From an uncultured Prevotella sp. (GTDB lineage: Bacteria; Bacteroidota; Bacteroidia; Bacteroidales; Bacteroidaceae), in assembly GCA_900540885.1 (NCBI GenBank), contig UQHJ01000023.1, positions 1 through 36,510 on the forward strand: a stretch of DNA of 36,510 bases, read 5' to 3'. Shown piece by piece: positions 25,953 to 33,064 of this stretch (within the stretch, counting starts at the first letter, position 1; the number at the start of each line of letters is the position of its first letter). A program made the position numbers and the translations under genes. The notes beneath the pieces were generated by a model. It ran no database searches. It was not told where the DNA came from and was given only the letters and a program-made list of their open reading frames with translations.

Positions 25953-26028
25953 CAAAGTTAGTGCAAGGTGAGCGAAGAGCAAAATGAAAGTCAAAAAACT
26001 TTCATTTTGCTCTTCCGTGCCGCAGCCT
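25953..26028 (-). promoter_or_regulatory. leuS promoter with a hairpin covering the -33 box
   Basis: On the minus strand the -7 box TAACTTTG (25960-25953) is preceded at exactly 19 bp by TTTG (25983-25980), a full match to the Bacteroidetes promoter. The -33 box lies inside a perfect inverted repeat: GAAGAGCAAAATGAAAGT at 25974-25991 pairs with ACTTTCATTTTGCTCTTC at 25998-26015, with a 6-nt loop. Outside it, AGGCTGCGGC (26028-26019, minus) is shared with the EFR1 promoter at 31032. The run CGCTCACCTTGCAC before the -7 box is also shared. Confidence 0.85.
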
Positions 26029-26050
26029 AACTTGGCGAGCGAAGGAACGT

Positions 26051-26153
26051 TAAGGCGCGCTTCGCGCTTTGGTTTTTGAACATTAATGTTTCATTAATCG
26101 ACCATTTATCTTTTTCATTAATGTTCAAAAACCAAAGCGCGAAGCGCGCCTTA
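26051..26153. repeat. Perfect 38-bp inverted repeat with GCGCGCTTCGCGC ends (copy 2)
   Basis: TAAGGCGCGCTTCGCGCTTT and onward to CATTAATG (26051-26088) is exactly complementary to 26116-26153. The 27-nt spacer is TTTCATTAATCGACC followed by AT-rich sequence. The GC-rich tips are the same as at 7435-7692, and ATTAATG units recur. It lies between leuS and the repeat-protein gene. 26154-26261 holds nothing I recognise. Confidence 0.92.
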
Positions 26154-26261
26154 ATGTGTTCCTATCTGTTCGATAACTATACTTTATCGTGTGGACAACT
26201 TATCTTATTAACTCTTTGCGGGAGTCAATGTGTCGACCAGATTTTGGCCTTCACCTTCAGA

Positions 26262-26597
26262 TTACTTCTTAGGAGCAACAGTGTCCTTCTGTTCGGGTAC
26301 GACCGTGTCGTTGAGGGCAAACTGTACGGGGTCAGTCTTGACGGGTTCGCTCTTGACGGTGTCCTTCTGTTCGGGTACGACCGTGTCGTTAAGGGCAAAC
26401 TGTACGGGGTCAGTCTCAGTCTTGACGGTGTCCTTCTGTTCAGGTACGACCGTGTCGTTCGGTACGACAGTGTCAGCAGCAAGGGCTGAGCCACTTGCAA
26501 TACCGCGATAGTTAACTGAAGTAGTTCCTGCAAAGGCTGCGCTACTTAATACAACAACTCCCATTGCCATGATGGCAGAAATAGTGAACTTTTTCAT
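26262..26597 (-). CDS. Small exported protein of DTVVPEQKDTV repeats, under a sigma-54 promoter
   Basis: The start is ATG 26597 (MKKFTISAIMAMG), giving 111 residues; the upstream in-frame extension to 26666 would run through the sigma-54 promoter and lacks a signal peptide start. Residues 1-23 form a signal peptide ending SSAAFA. The mature part has three copies of NDTVVPEQKDTVK separated by about 26 residues with DPVQFAL linkers. It is acidic/basic-mixed, low-complexity and probably unfolded, with no Cys, no lipobox and no known domain. I do not recognise the family. It is the first gene downstream of a sigma-54 regulator and its sigma-54 promoter, so it is the likely target. Copy number may vary by slippage. 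Confidence 0.8.
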   Translation of the reverse strand: MKKFTISAIMAMGVVVLSSAAFAGTTSVNYRGIASGSALAADTVVPNDTVVPEQKDTVKTETDPVQFALNDTVVPEQKDTVKSEPVKTDPVQFALNDTVVPEQKDTVAPKK

Positions 26598-26650
26598 AAT
26601 CTTATTTTTTGTTTTTGCGTTTTGTAATGTTCGTTTCTGCCTTATAAAGC

Positions 26651-26665
26651 GCAATGGGCGTGCCA
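26651..26665 (-). promoter_or_regulatory. Canonical sigma-54 (RpoN) promoter
   Basis: Read on the minus strand, TGGCACGCCCATTGC matches the consensus TGGCACG-N4-TTGC without a mismatch. GG is at 26664-26663 and GC at 26652-26651, giving the required GG-N10-GC. A T-run precedes it (CTTTTTGGCACG). Transcription should start near 26639, giving a leader of about 42 nt to the ATG at 26597. Confidence 0.88.
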
Positions 26666-26733
26666 AAAAGAAGAATTAATTCCTAAGTCATTGAAAATAA
26701 AGGACTTATGCTTTTACGGCCAAAATGGGGATA

Positions 26734-26805
26734 TGTGGAAAGTGTGGAAAATAGTGTGGCGTATGTGGAATAATTCCACACTTTAACGTGTGGAATTTAT
26801 TCCTT
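26734..26805. promoter_or_regulatory. Probable enhancer: TGTGGAA cluster with a 17-bp palindrome
   Basis: TGTGGAA occurs at 26734, 26743, 26764 and 26789, with TGTGGC at 26755. At 26764-26780 it forms the perfect palindrome TGTGGAATAATTCCACA, and at 26791-26804 a second, looser one, TGGAATTTATTCCT, which overlaps the regulator's stop codon. The cluster lies 70-130 bp upstream of the sigma-54 -24 box, the usual distance for an NtrC-type enhancer. The palindromes might also end the regulator transcript; there is no T-run. Confidence 0.65.
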
Positions 26806-28191
26806 ATCCTCTAATTGTGCCAATTTATTGTAGAGCGTTTTGCGATCGATGCCAAGTAATTTAGCTGCGCGACTTTTGTTGCCTCCTGTAATTTGTAGTG
26901 CTTCTTGAATGCGCGATAGTTCGTCCGATTGCGATACTTTGAGCGAAAGAGAGTTGGAAATAGTGATAGAACTTGAGGGATTAGGCAGAAGCAGTTGTGT
27001 AGAAGTAAGCGTGTTGCCCTCTTCTGTTAGTAGTGCTGCACGCGTGATGATGTTGCGCATTTCGCGCAAGTTGCCTGGCCATGCGTATTGCAATAAGGCC
27101 TGCTCAGCATCGGGACTGAGGTGGGTGATGTGGCGACCTAACTCATGGTTAGCTTGTTGTAGAAAATAGTGGGCAAACTCAATAATATCTCTCCCTCGTT
27201 CGCGCAATAGAGGCATGTGAAGTGTAAACTCATTGATGCGGTGAAAGAGGTCCTCACGAAATCGTCCTTGCGTAATGGCTTCAGTCATATTCTCATTTGT
27301 CGCACAGACGAGGCGAATGTCAATACTTCGCTCCTCTGCACTGCCCACAGGGCGAATGCGCCGTTCTTGCAAGGCTCGCAGGAGCTGCACCTGCACGTCA
27401 TAGCTCAAGTTGCCCACTTCGTCAAGAAAGAGCGTTCCGCCTTGTGCTTGTTCGAAAGCTCCCACTTTATTATTTAAAGCTCCCGTAAAGGCTCCCTTGG
27501 TATGGCCGAATAGTTCAGAGGCTGCCAACTCCTTCGTCAGTGCTCCACAGTCAATGGCCACAAAGGGTCCATTGACACGTTTGCTTAGCTCGTGAATGCG
27601 GTGTGCCACATATTCCTTGCCCGTTCCGCTTGCTCCATTAATCAAGACAGATAAAGGTGTTGGCGCAACGAGTGCTACCAATCGATAAAGGTCTTGGGCA
27701 ATGGGGGAGTGTCCCTCAATGCCAGGGTGAGAAGTTGCAGACGTAGAAGAGGCAGAAGTTGTAGCAGTGACATTTTCCACCTTTGATTGAATGGTAGTAG
27801 TTGGAAGGGAGGAAAGAGAGGCTGAGCGTAATGCCTCTTTCATCTTTTGCAGCAAGAGGTCGGGTTGTATGGGTTTGCTAATGTAGTCAGTAGCCCCCAG
27901 CTTCATGGCTTCAACAGCGTTTTGCACTTCAGCATAGCTTGTCATAACGATGAAGGGCTGAGCGAACCCTTGCTTGCGCATCCACGCCAAGAGGTAAAGC
28001 CCATCGTGATCGGGCAGTCGTAGGTCGGATAAGACTAATTGTGGTGTCTCCTTATCAGTCTGCGTAAGTGCCTTAACGGCAGCTGATACGCTTGAAACGG
28101 CGTTAACCTCAAAATCTTTTTTGCGCAACCATGTGCTAAGCATGGTGCTAAATGTGAGGTCGTCTTCAACAATTAATATTGGGATAGACAT
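26797..28191 (-). CDS. NtrC-family sigma-54-dependent response regulator
   Basis: This 464-residue regulator starts at ATG 28191 (MSIPILIVEDD), overlapping the kinase gene by 19 nt. The receiver domain (1-120) has acidic EDD at 9-11, phosphoacceptor Asp56 in LVLSDLRLPD and Lys106. A Ser/Thr-rich linker (about 122-155) leads to the AAA+ domain (about 160-385) with Walker A GASGTGKE (186-193), the sigma-54 contact loop GAFTGA (233-238), Walker B GGTLFLDEVG and RFREDLFHRIN. A Fis-type helix-turn-helix, GGNKSRAAKLLGIDRKTLYN, is near residues 437-456. All parts for enhancer binding and sigma-54 activation are intact. The nearest sigma-54 promoter is directly downstream at 26651-26665. Confidence 0.96.
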   Translation of the reverse strand: MSIPILIVEDDLTFSTMLSTWLRKKDFEVNAVSSVSAAVKALTQTDKETPQLVLSDLRLPDHDGLYLLAWMRKQGFAQPFIVMTSYAEVQNAVEAMKLGATDYISKPIQPDLLLQKMKEALRSASLSSLPTTTIQSKVENVTATTSASSTSATSHPGIEGHSPIAQDLYRLVALVAPTPLSVLINGASGTGKEYVAHRIHELSKRVNGPFVAIDCGALTKELAASELFGHTKGAFTGALNNKVGAFEQAQGGTLFLDEVGNLSYDVQVQLLRALQERRIRPVGSAEERSIDIRLVCATNENMTEAITQGRFREDLFHRINEFTLHMPLLRERGRDIIEFAHYFLQQANHELGRHITHLSPDAEQALLQYAWPGNLREMRNIITRAALLTEEGNTLTSTQLLLPNPSSSITISNSLSLKVSQSDELSRIQEALQITGGNKSRAAKLLGIDRKTLYNKLAQLEDKE

Positions 28192-30683
28192 TTGTCTTGC
28201 AATATATGGGTTATTTCGTTGATTATACTTTCTGCTTGTTGCCCGTTTTCTTCTTTCCAACGTTGGTCGTCACGTTGTGCATCAAGTCGTTGCAGTGTTG
28301 ACACTATGTGTGAACTGATGAGCGTAAAGGTGGGCAACATTTTATGTGCTACTTTACAGAGCGTGGTGCGATCGTGCTGGCTAATTGCCGCTTGTAGTTG
28401 GGTGAGGTGCTGCTCGCAGTCTTTCTTAAATTGTTGTAAAATAGCTTCTTCAGCCCGCTCGTCTCCCTCAGCAAATGCTAAGAGTGGCGATAGCTGAGAT
28501 GAGGGAACGATAGACGTAGCGTCTGAGCCAGAAGGAGCGGGGGGATCGTTCTTGGTCTCTTGCTGAAATAAACGTATTAAGTCGTTTTGAGTAAAAGGTT
28601 TGAATAGAACATCAGTAAAGCCGTGTTGCTTAAAGTCGCTTATAGGGACTAACAGATGTGAGGTCATCGCCACGACAGGCACATGGCTTGTATCTTCATG
28701 CTGTCGCAGTAGATGGAGCAGTTCATAACCTGTGAGTGAAGGCATCTCAATGTCGGTCAGTAAGAACGTGGGGCGATGCCCTTCGTCCAACCATTTAAAT
28801 AGTGCATCAGGCTGCGTAAAACTAACGACGTCAGTCGCTTGAGGCAATACGTTGTGAAGCATCGCCTCGGTGAGCTGCAGTTGTAAGGTGTCGTCGTCAA
28901 TTATGGCTACGCTCATGTTGGAGTGGTGAGCGAGTGACGGCTCGTTACCTTCTTCTTGTCGTTCTTGTTTCGCAAAGGCGCATGGAAGACATAGTGTGAA
29001 GTTGCTCCCTTGGTTCAGCTGACTGGTAACGTGCAGCGTTCCGCCTAACAGGTGGACAAGCTGTCGTGTAATGCTCAGTCCCAACCCTGTACCCTCTTGT
29101 CCTTCACTACCCTTAACACGTGTAAATGGTAGGAATATGCGGTCAATATCATAGGGCGAAAGTCCGCAGCCAGTGTCTTGAATAGAGATGTATAGTTCAC
29201 CTTGCGCTTCGCCTTTTCGCCATATAGCTAACGTCACCTGTCCCTCTGCGGTATATTTAATGGCATTACTCAATAAGTTGTCAACGACTTGACGTAGGCG
29301 AAAGGCATCAGTATGAATTAACAGATCGCATGGCAAGTCATTGGTAAGTGTCAACTCAAGTCGTTTATTCTGGGCAATGGGGCGAAAAGCATCAAAAGCG
29401 GTGTGTAAGAGCTGAAGAATGTTGGTCGCTTCCTTGTGTAAAGTAATGCCTCCCACCTCCAACTTATGATAGTCTAAGAGGCTCATGACCAGATGAAGTA
29501 AGTGTTGGGAAGAGGCCTCGATGGCTTTAAGTTCATGGCTATTTTGCACTTCGTCTTGTGGTAGTAGTCTTAGGTAGCCAATGATGCTATTAATAGGTGC
29601 CTTTATGTCGTGCGATATGGTGAGCAATAGCTGTTCACGGCGCTCCATAAGTTGCTCCGTATGTAGCTTTTCTTCTTCTAACGCTGTGCGATAGTGATTG
29701 GCTCGTTTGATATTACGATACAGCCATATTAAGAGAGAGGCCGAAATGATGACAGAAAGTAGTGCCATCGAGCTTAGTACAAGGGCGGCACGACTTCGCT
29801 CACGACGCTCATTGCTTACGACGTCACTGATGATACGTTGTTGCTCAAGGGTAAAGTTGTCAATGAGGTTTGTCATGCGGGCTGATAGCAAGGTTGAAGC
29901 CGTGCGAAGTTCGTCAGACTTGCGATACACGCGCCTTGACTGCAACTGATCGTCGCGTTGCAAGTGGTGGTGTACATTGGCTAAAAGGTTCGCCATCGTG
30001 TCGGCAATGTTGACCATTGCGTGCGTGGTATCAACCACTCTTTCGTGTTGAGTGATGTGGGTACTTATGGTATCATCCTTAGCACGCTTGAAAGCATCGC
30101 CAAGGCGACGAAAGAAGCCTCGCTTGCGGCGTTCGATGACCACTCTCTCACCTTGTTCAAGAACGGGCATATCAACGTTCACTTTTAGGAGACGTTGCTC
30201 GTTGTGTAGTCGGTCAATTTGCTTTTGTAAGTTATCACCCCGTTTGTTTTCTTTTCGGAGTGTATTGATAAGGTTGATAGTGCCGTCACGTCTGAGCCAG
30301 ACGAGAAGTTGCAATGAGTCTATTCGGCAGCGTTGCGTCGAGTCGGTCACTTCGGCGCTAAGTTGTCGAACGGCTTTGTCAGCAGCTTTTGCTGCTGTGA
30401 GGTATCGTTCCGTCTCTTCATTGTCAGCGTATTGTAGGGTGGCCATTTCAGCTTGATTGCTGGCATTGAGGAGTTCGGTTAGCAACTTATTAGTTGCACG
30501 CCGCTGCCGATGTATCTGTTGCTCGGTCAGCGTTACGTTGCGAAGGGTGTGAGTAGACTTTATGACACACCCAATGGCAACTCCCAGTGTAACTGAAAGT
30601 AGTAAGAAAGCTATGAGAAGTTGTCCAAAGCTCCATCTCACATAGCCTCGATGTTGGGTTACGCCTTGTCTCGTTTCTATCAT
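28173..30683 (-). CDS. Hybrid sensor histidine kinase with receiver and Hpt domains
   Basis: This is an 836-residue inner-membrane sensor. Membrane helices at about 21-41 and 300-320 enclose a mainly helical periplasmic domain of about 255 residues with no recognised ligand fold. HisKA follows with His358 in TISHDIKAPINS; the HATPase has DNLLSNAIKYT (468-478), DTGCGL (503-508) and GTGLGLSI. A receiver at about 590-705 has Asp644 in LLTDIEMPSLTG and Lys695. A C-terminal Hpt domain has His780 in CKVAHKMLPTF. The order His-Asp-His implies a phosphorelay ending on Asp56 of the regulator encoded next. The genes overlap by 19 nt, so translation is probably coupled. A possible -7 box TATCTTCG is at 30712-30705 (minus). 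Confidence 0.95.
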   Translation of the reverse strand: MIETRQGVTQHRGYVRWSFGQLLIAFLLLSVTLGVAIGCVIKSTHTLRNVTLTEQQIHRQRRATNKLLTELLNASNQAEMATLQYADNEETERYLTAAKAADKAVRQLSAEVTDSTQRCRIDSLQLLVWLRRDGTINLINTLRKENKRGDNLQKQIDRLHNEQRLLKVNVDMPVLEQGERVVIERRKRGFFRRLGDAFKRAKDDTISTHITQHERVVDTTHAMVNIADTMANLLANVHHHLQRDDQLQSRRVYRKSDELRTASTLLSARMTNLIDNFTLEQQRIISDVVSNERRERSRAALVLSSMALLSVIISASLLIWLYRNIKRANHYRTALEEEKLHTEQLMERREQLLLTISHDIKAPINSIIGYLRLLPQDEVQNSHELKAIEASSQHLLHLVMSLLDYHKLEVGGITLHKEATNILQLLHTAFDAFRPIAQNKRLELTLTNDLPCDLLIHTDAFRLRQVVDNLLSNAIKYTAEGQVTLAIWRKGEAQGELYISIQDTGCGLSPYDIDRIFLPFTRVKGSEGQEGTGLGLSITRQLVHLLGGTLHVTSQLNQGSNFTLCLPCAFAKQERQEEGNEPSLAHHSNMSVAIIDDDTLQLQLTEAMLHNVLPQATDVVSFTQPDALFKWLDEGHRPTFLLTDIEMPSLTGYELLHLLRQHEDTSHVPVVAMTSHLLVPISDFKQHGFTDVLFKPFTQNDLIRLFQQETKNDPPAPSGSDATSIVPSSQLSPLLAFAEGDERAEEAILQQFKKDCEQHLTQLQAAISQHDRTTLCKVAHKMLPTFTLISSHIVSTLQRLDAQRDDQRWKEENGQQAESIINEITHILQDKCLSQY

Positions 30684-30779
30684 AATGGTTTTCGGAATGA
30701 CAAGCGAAGATACAAACTCTTTGTAATTTATGGTATTATAGGCATATTCTTTTATAGTTCTGTAACGAATTGTGTGGGT

Positions 30780-30999
30780 AACTGCCTAATTGGGGGGCGA
30801 GTCCTCACCTGGGGGGCGACGCGTCCCCGCGTCGGCATTGCCAACTTGGGGTTCGATGCCCCAAATTGGCAATACTTCAAGTATTGATATTCATGTATTT
30901 ATTAGTCAAGGCATCGAGCCTTGACTAACAAATGCCGACGCGGGGACGCGTCGCCCCCAGGTTAGCCTGCGTTCGTGGCGCATAACTATTCGATAAATT
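30780..30999. repeat. GC-rich palindromic element, copy 2
   Basis: ACTGCCTAATTGGGGGGCGA then CACCTGGGGGGCGACGCGTC and CCGCGTCGGCATT form the left arm; AATGCCGACGCGGGGACGCG then TCGCCCCCAGGTTAG (to about 30965) is the right arm. Two inner hairpins are present: CCAACTTGGGGTTCGATGCC/CCAAATTGG and GTCAAGGCATCGAGCCTTGAC-like. The right edge GATAAATTGC at 30992 recalls the right end of copy 1 but the far arms are less well kept. The stretch from 30684 to 31108 holds this element and the EFR1 promoter hairpin, and no gene. Confidence 0.85.
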
Positions 31000-31002
31000 G
31001 CT

Positions 31003-31096
31003 GCTCACCTTGCACTATCTTTACATAAAATAGGCTGCGGCTCGGCATAACGTTCAAGTAAACTTGACGTTATGCGCTCACCTTGCACTATCTTTG
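31003..31096 (+). promoter_or_regulatory. EFR1-gene promoter with upstream hairpin and duplicated -7 region
   Basis: GCTCACCTTGCACTATCTTT occurs at 31003-31022 and again at 31076-31095. Only the second continues to a full TAnnTTTG box, TATCTTTG at 31089-31096. Between the copies lie AGGCTGCGGC (31032-31041) and the inverted repeat GCATAACGTTCAAGT / AACTTGACGTTATGC (31045-31059 / 31061-31075). The plan is the same as at leuS: AGGCTGCGGC, hairpin, CGCTCACCTTGCAC, -7 box, very short leader. The -7 box is only 13 bp from the ATG at 31109, so the mRNA is nearly leaderless. No exact TTTG 19 bp upstream is seen. Confidence 0.75.
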
Positions 31097-31108
31097 CAAA
31101 CAAAAACG

Positions 31109-31894
31109 ATGAAAGTTAACAATAACCTTATATTTACCTTTTCGGCTACGGGCAATAGTTTGCACGTGGCACAGCGCGTGGCAGAAACTTTACACGCTCA
31201 AGTAAACGAGATTGATAAATGCTTAGAACAAAAAAATCTTACGTTTAATATAACTTCTAAGAATATTAGCATAGGTTTTGTCTTTCCCGTCTACTTTTGG
31301 GGGCTTCCTACGATTGTGCGCCAATTCGTTGAACTGCTTACACTTGAAGGCGAAAAGCCTGCCTACGTTTACGACATCGTAACCTTTGGCACTTCGTTGG
31401 GCGAAGTACACCAACAACTACGGCTATCGCTAAGTAAGAAAGGAATAACACTGAATGGCAACTTCGGGGTGCGCATGGTAGATGTGTGGACACCAATGTT
31501 CGACGTGTCGAATAAAGAACGTTGCTTGAAGCGGACCCTTCAAGCAGAAACGGAAATAAAAAATGTAATCGCACAAATAAAAGAACGTAAGAATGGCCGT
31601 CGGCATTGGTCGACTCTTCCTCATTTCATCTCTATGTTCGAAACGTGGTTGTACCCTTCCGCACGACGCACGAAGCACTTCCACGTCATCAACGACCGTT
31701 GTACTGGCTGCGGACTATGTGCGCGACAATGCCCCGCGTCGGCTATCCAACTTAATGAACAGCGCGTGCCAGAATGGCACAAAGCGGAATGCATAGCTTG
31801 CCTGCGCTGCTTACATCACTGCCCCCACTTTGCCATTCAGTATGGCAAGAATACAATCAAACACGGACAGTATCTACATCAAACGTATAAATGA
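31109..31894 (+). CDS. EFR1-type flavodoxin plus 2[4Fe-4S] ferredoxin protein
   Basis: The start is ATG 31109 (MKVNNNLIFTFSATGNS); upstream in-frame codons overlap the promoter. The 261-residue cytosolic electron carrier has an FMN-binding flavodoxin-like domain (about 1-175), with FTFSATGNSLH as the phosphate loop and FVFPVYFWGLPTIVRQF. A C-terminal domain has two 4Fe-4S motifs, CTGCGLCARQCP and CIACLRCLHHCP (about 200-245). This is the EFR1 family layout. The redox partner is unknown; there is no neighbouring enzyme on the same transcript. The stop codon touches the next repeat element. Confidence 0.9.
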   Translation: MKVNNNLIFTFSATGNSLHVAQRVAETLHAQVNEIDKCLEQKNLTFNITSKNISIGFVFPVYFWGLPTIVRQFVELLTLEGEKPAYVYDIVTFGTSLGEVHQQLRLSLSKKGITLNGNFGVRMVDVWTPMFDVSNKERCLKRTLQAETEIKNVIAQIKERKNGRRHWSTLPHFISMFETWLYPSARRTKHFHVINDRCTGCGLCARQCPASAIQLNEQRVPEWHKAECIACLRCLHHCPHFAIQYGKNTIKHGQYLHQTYK

Positions 31895-32046
31895 GGCCTC
31901 ACCCCCTAGCCCCCTCTCCTTGAAGAGAGGGGGAACAAATTACCTTTACTTACTGCGTTTCTAACTGAATATCTGCAAGAAACTCAATATATAGAAGTAA
32001 CTTGTTCCCCCTCTCCTCAAGGAGAGGGGGCTAGGGGGTGAGGCCT
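31894..32046. repeat. CCCCCTAGCCCCCTCTCC-type inverted repeat between EFR1 and pyrE genes
   Basis: AGGCCTCACCCCCTAGCCCC then CTCTCC at 31894 is exactly complementary to GGAGAGGGGGCTAGGGGGTG then AGGCCT ending at 32046. Inner GAGAGGGGGAACAA and TTGTTCCCCCTCTC also pair. The two genes converge here, so it may serve as a shared bidirectional terminator. It starts on the last base of the EFR1 stop codon. Similar CCCCCTAGCCCCCTC repeats are, as I recall, scattered through many Bacteroidetes genomes. Confidence 0.88.
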
Positions 32047-32066
32047 TTAGGGGTGAAGCCTCATTA

Positions 32067-32699
32067 TCACTTACCCCATTCGCTGGGGTTAGCACGCCAT
32101 TGGTGTAAGAGATCGACGTGCTCCTGCTTAATGTAGCCCGTTTGCAAAGCCACCTCGACTACAGCTTCATAGTTGGTAAGCGTAGTAAGTTCGACGTTGG
32201 CTGCCTTGAAAGCCTCTTCAGCTACGGGGAAGCCATACGTGTAGCTGGCTACCATGCCAATCACTTCACAACCATGTTGACGCAAAGCCTCAACAGCCTT
32301 CAAGCTGCTACCGCCCGTTGAGATAAGGTCCTCAATCACTACTACCTTCATGCCCTTCTGCAAGTCACCCTCAATGAGGTTGGTCATGCCGTGGTCTTTG
32401 GGTTTAGAACGCACGTAAGCGAAAGGCAAACCTAAAGCATCGGCCACCAAAGCTCCCTGTGCGATAGCACCCGTAGCCACACCTGCAATGGCATCAGCCT
32501 CAGGATACTTCTCTGCCACGATGCGACTCAACTCCAACTTAACGAAGCTACGCAATGCGGGGAAAGCCAACGTCTTGCGGTTGTCACAATAGAAAGGCGA
32601 CTTCCAACCACTGGCCCAAGTAAAGGGCTGCTCAGGTTGCAACTTAATGGCCTTAACATTCAATAGTTTCTCTGCAAAAATCTTTTCAAGCGTACTCAT
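32067..32699 (-). CDS. pyrE: Orotate phosphoribosyltransferase
   Basis: This enzyme of 210 residues, started at ATG 32699 (MSTLEKIFAEKLLN; a TTG three codons upstream is less likely), joins orotate and PRPP to make OMP in pyrimidine synthesis. WASGWKSPFYCDNRKTLAFP near residue 30 and the PRPP-binding motif VVVIEDLISTGGSSLKAVEA near 118-137 are typical. YVRSKPKDHGMTNLIEGDL also fits. Length is normal. It is divergent from glmM. A possible -7 box, TACTTTTG, lies at 32744-32737 on the minus strand. Confidence 0.97.
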   Translation of the reverse strand: MSTLEKIFAEKLLNVKAIKLQPEQPFTWASGWKSPFYCDNRKTLAFPALRSFVKLELSRIVAEKYPEADAIAGVATGAIAQGALVADALGLPFAYVRSKPKDHGMTNLIEGDLQKGMKVVVIEDLISTGGSSLKAVEALRQHGCEVIGMVASYTYGFPVAEEAFKAANVELTTLTNYEAVVEVALQTGYIKQEHVDLLHQWRANPSEWGK

Positions 32700-32815
32700 A
32701 TTATTCAAAATGTATGATTTTCAAATGGAAGTTCTACAAAAGTACAACTTTTATTTTCGTTAAGCACTCATAGTGCGTTTTATTAACTCTAATGTACAAA
32801 AAAAACGTTTTTTTC

Positions 32816-32846
32816 TTTCTTATACAATGCATTTGCACTACCTTTG
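32816..32846 (+). promoter_or_regulatory. Promoter for glmM
   Basis: TTTC at 32816-32819 and TACCTTTG at 32839-32846 are separated by exactly 19 bp, one mismatch from the Bacteroidetes consensus TTTG-N19-TAnnTTTG. TTTGCAC directly before the -7 box is shared with the leuS and EFR1 promoters. Transcription from here gives a leader of about 230 nt before the glmM start. Confidence 0.7.
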
Positions 32847-32871
32847 TTGCTCAAAATAATAAAAACACTCT

Positions 32872-33064
32872 GAAGTCGTCTAAACTTTTATGAAGTTCAA
32901 GATTTGCCTTTATTTTTGAAGCGATTTTTGGCATTGAAGAGGGAGTGTAGCGAGCTACACGACCGATGAAAGGTCAAAAAGCGGTCAAAAAGAAAGGTAA
33001 AGATTGAACTTAGAAGAGATAAAAGTTTAAATATAATCTTCGTCAGAAAAGTTTAGACGACTTC
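32872..33064 (+). repeat. Long inverted repeat in the glmM leader
   Basis: GAAGTCGTCTAAACTTTTAT then GAAGTTCAAGATTTGCCTTT (32872-32911) is complementary to the right arm, AAAGGTAAAGATTGAACTTA and then, after an insert of about 30 nt, AAAAGTTTAGACGACTTC ending at 33064. The middle has a perfect small hairpin GTGTAGC-ga-GCTACAC (32945-32960). The repeat ends 19 bp before the glmM ATG. It may be a structured 5' leader or a mobile-element remnant. I cannot match it to a known riboswitch; in particular I see no reason to call it a glmS-type ribozyme. Confidence 0.8.

Noticed and set aside
26598..26666. Upstream start for the repeat protein at 26666
   Set aside because: It would translate the sigma-54 promoter and bury the signal peptide inside the chain.
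32872..33064. glmS-type ribozyme or a known riboswitch in the glmM leader
   Set aside because: The stretch is a simple long inverted repeat and I could not see the conserved core of any known class.
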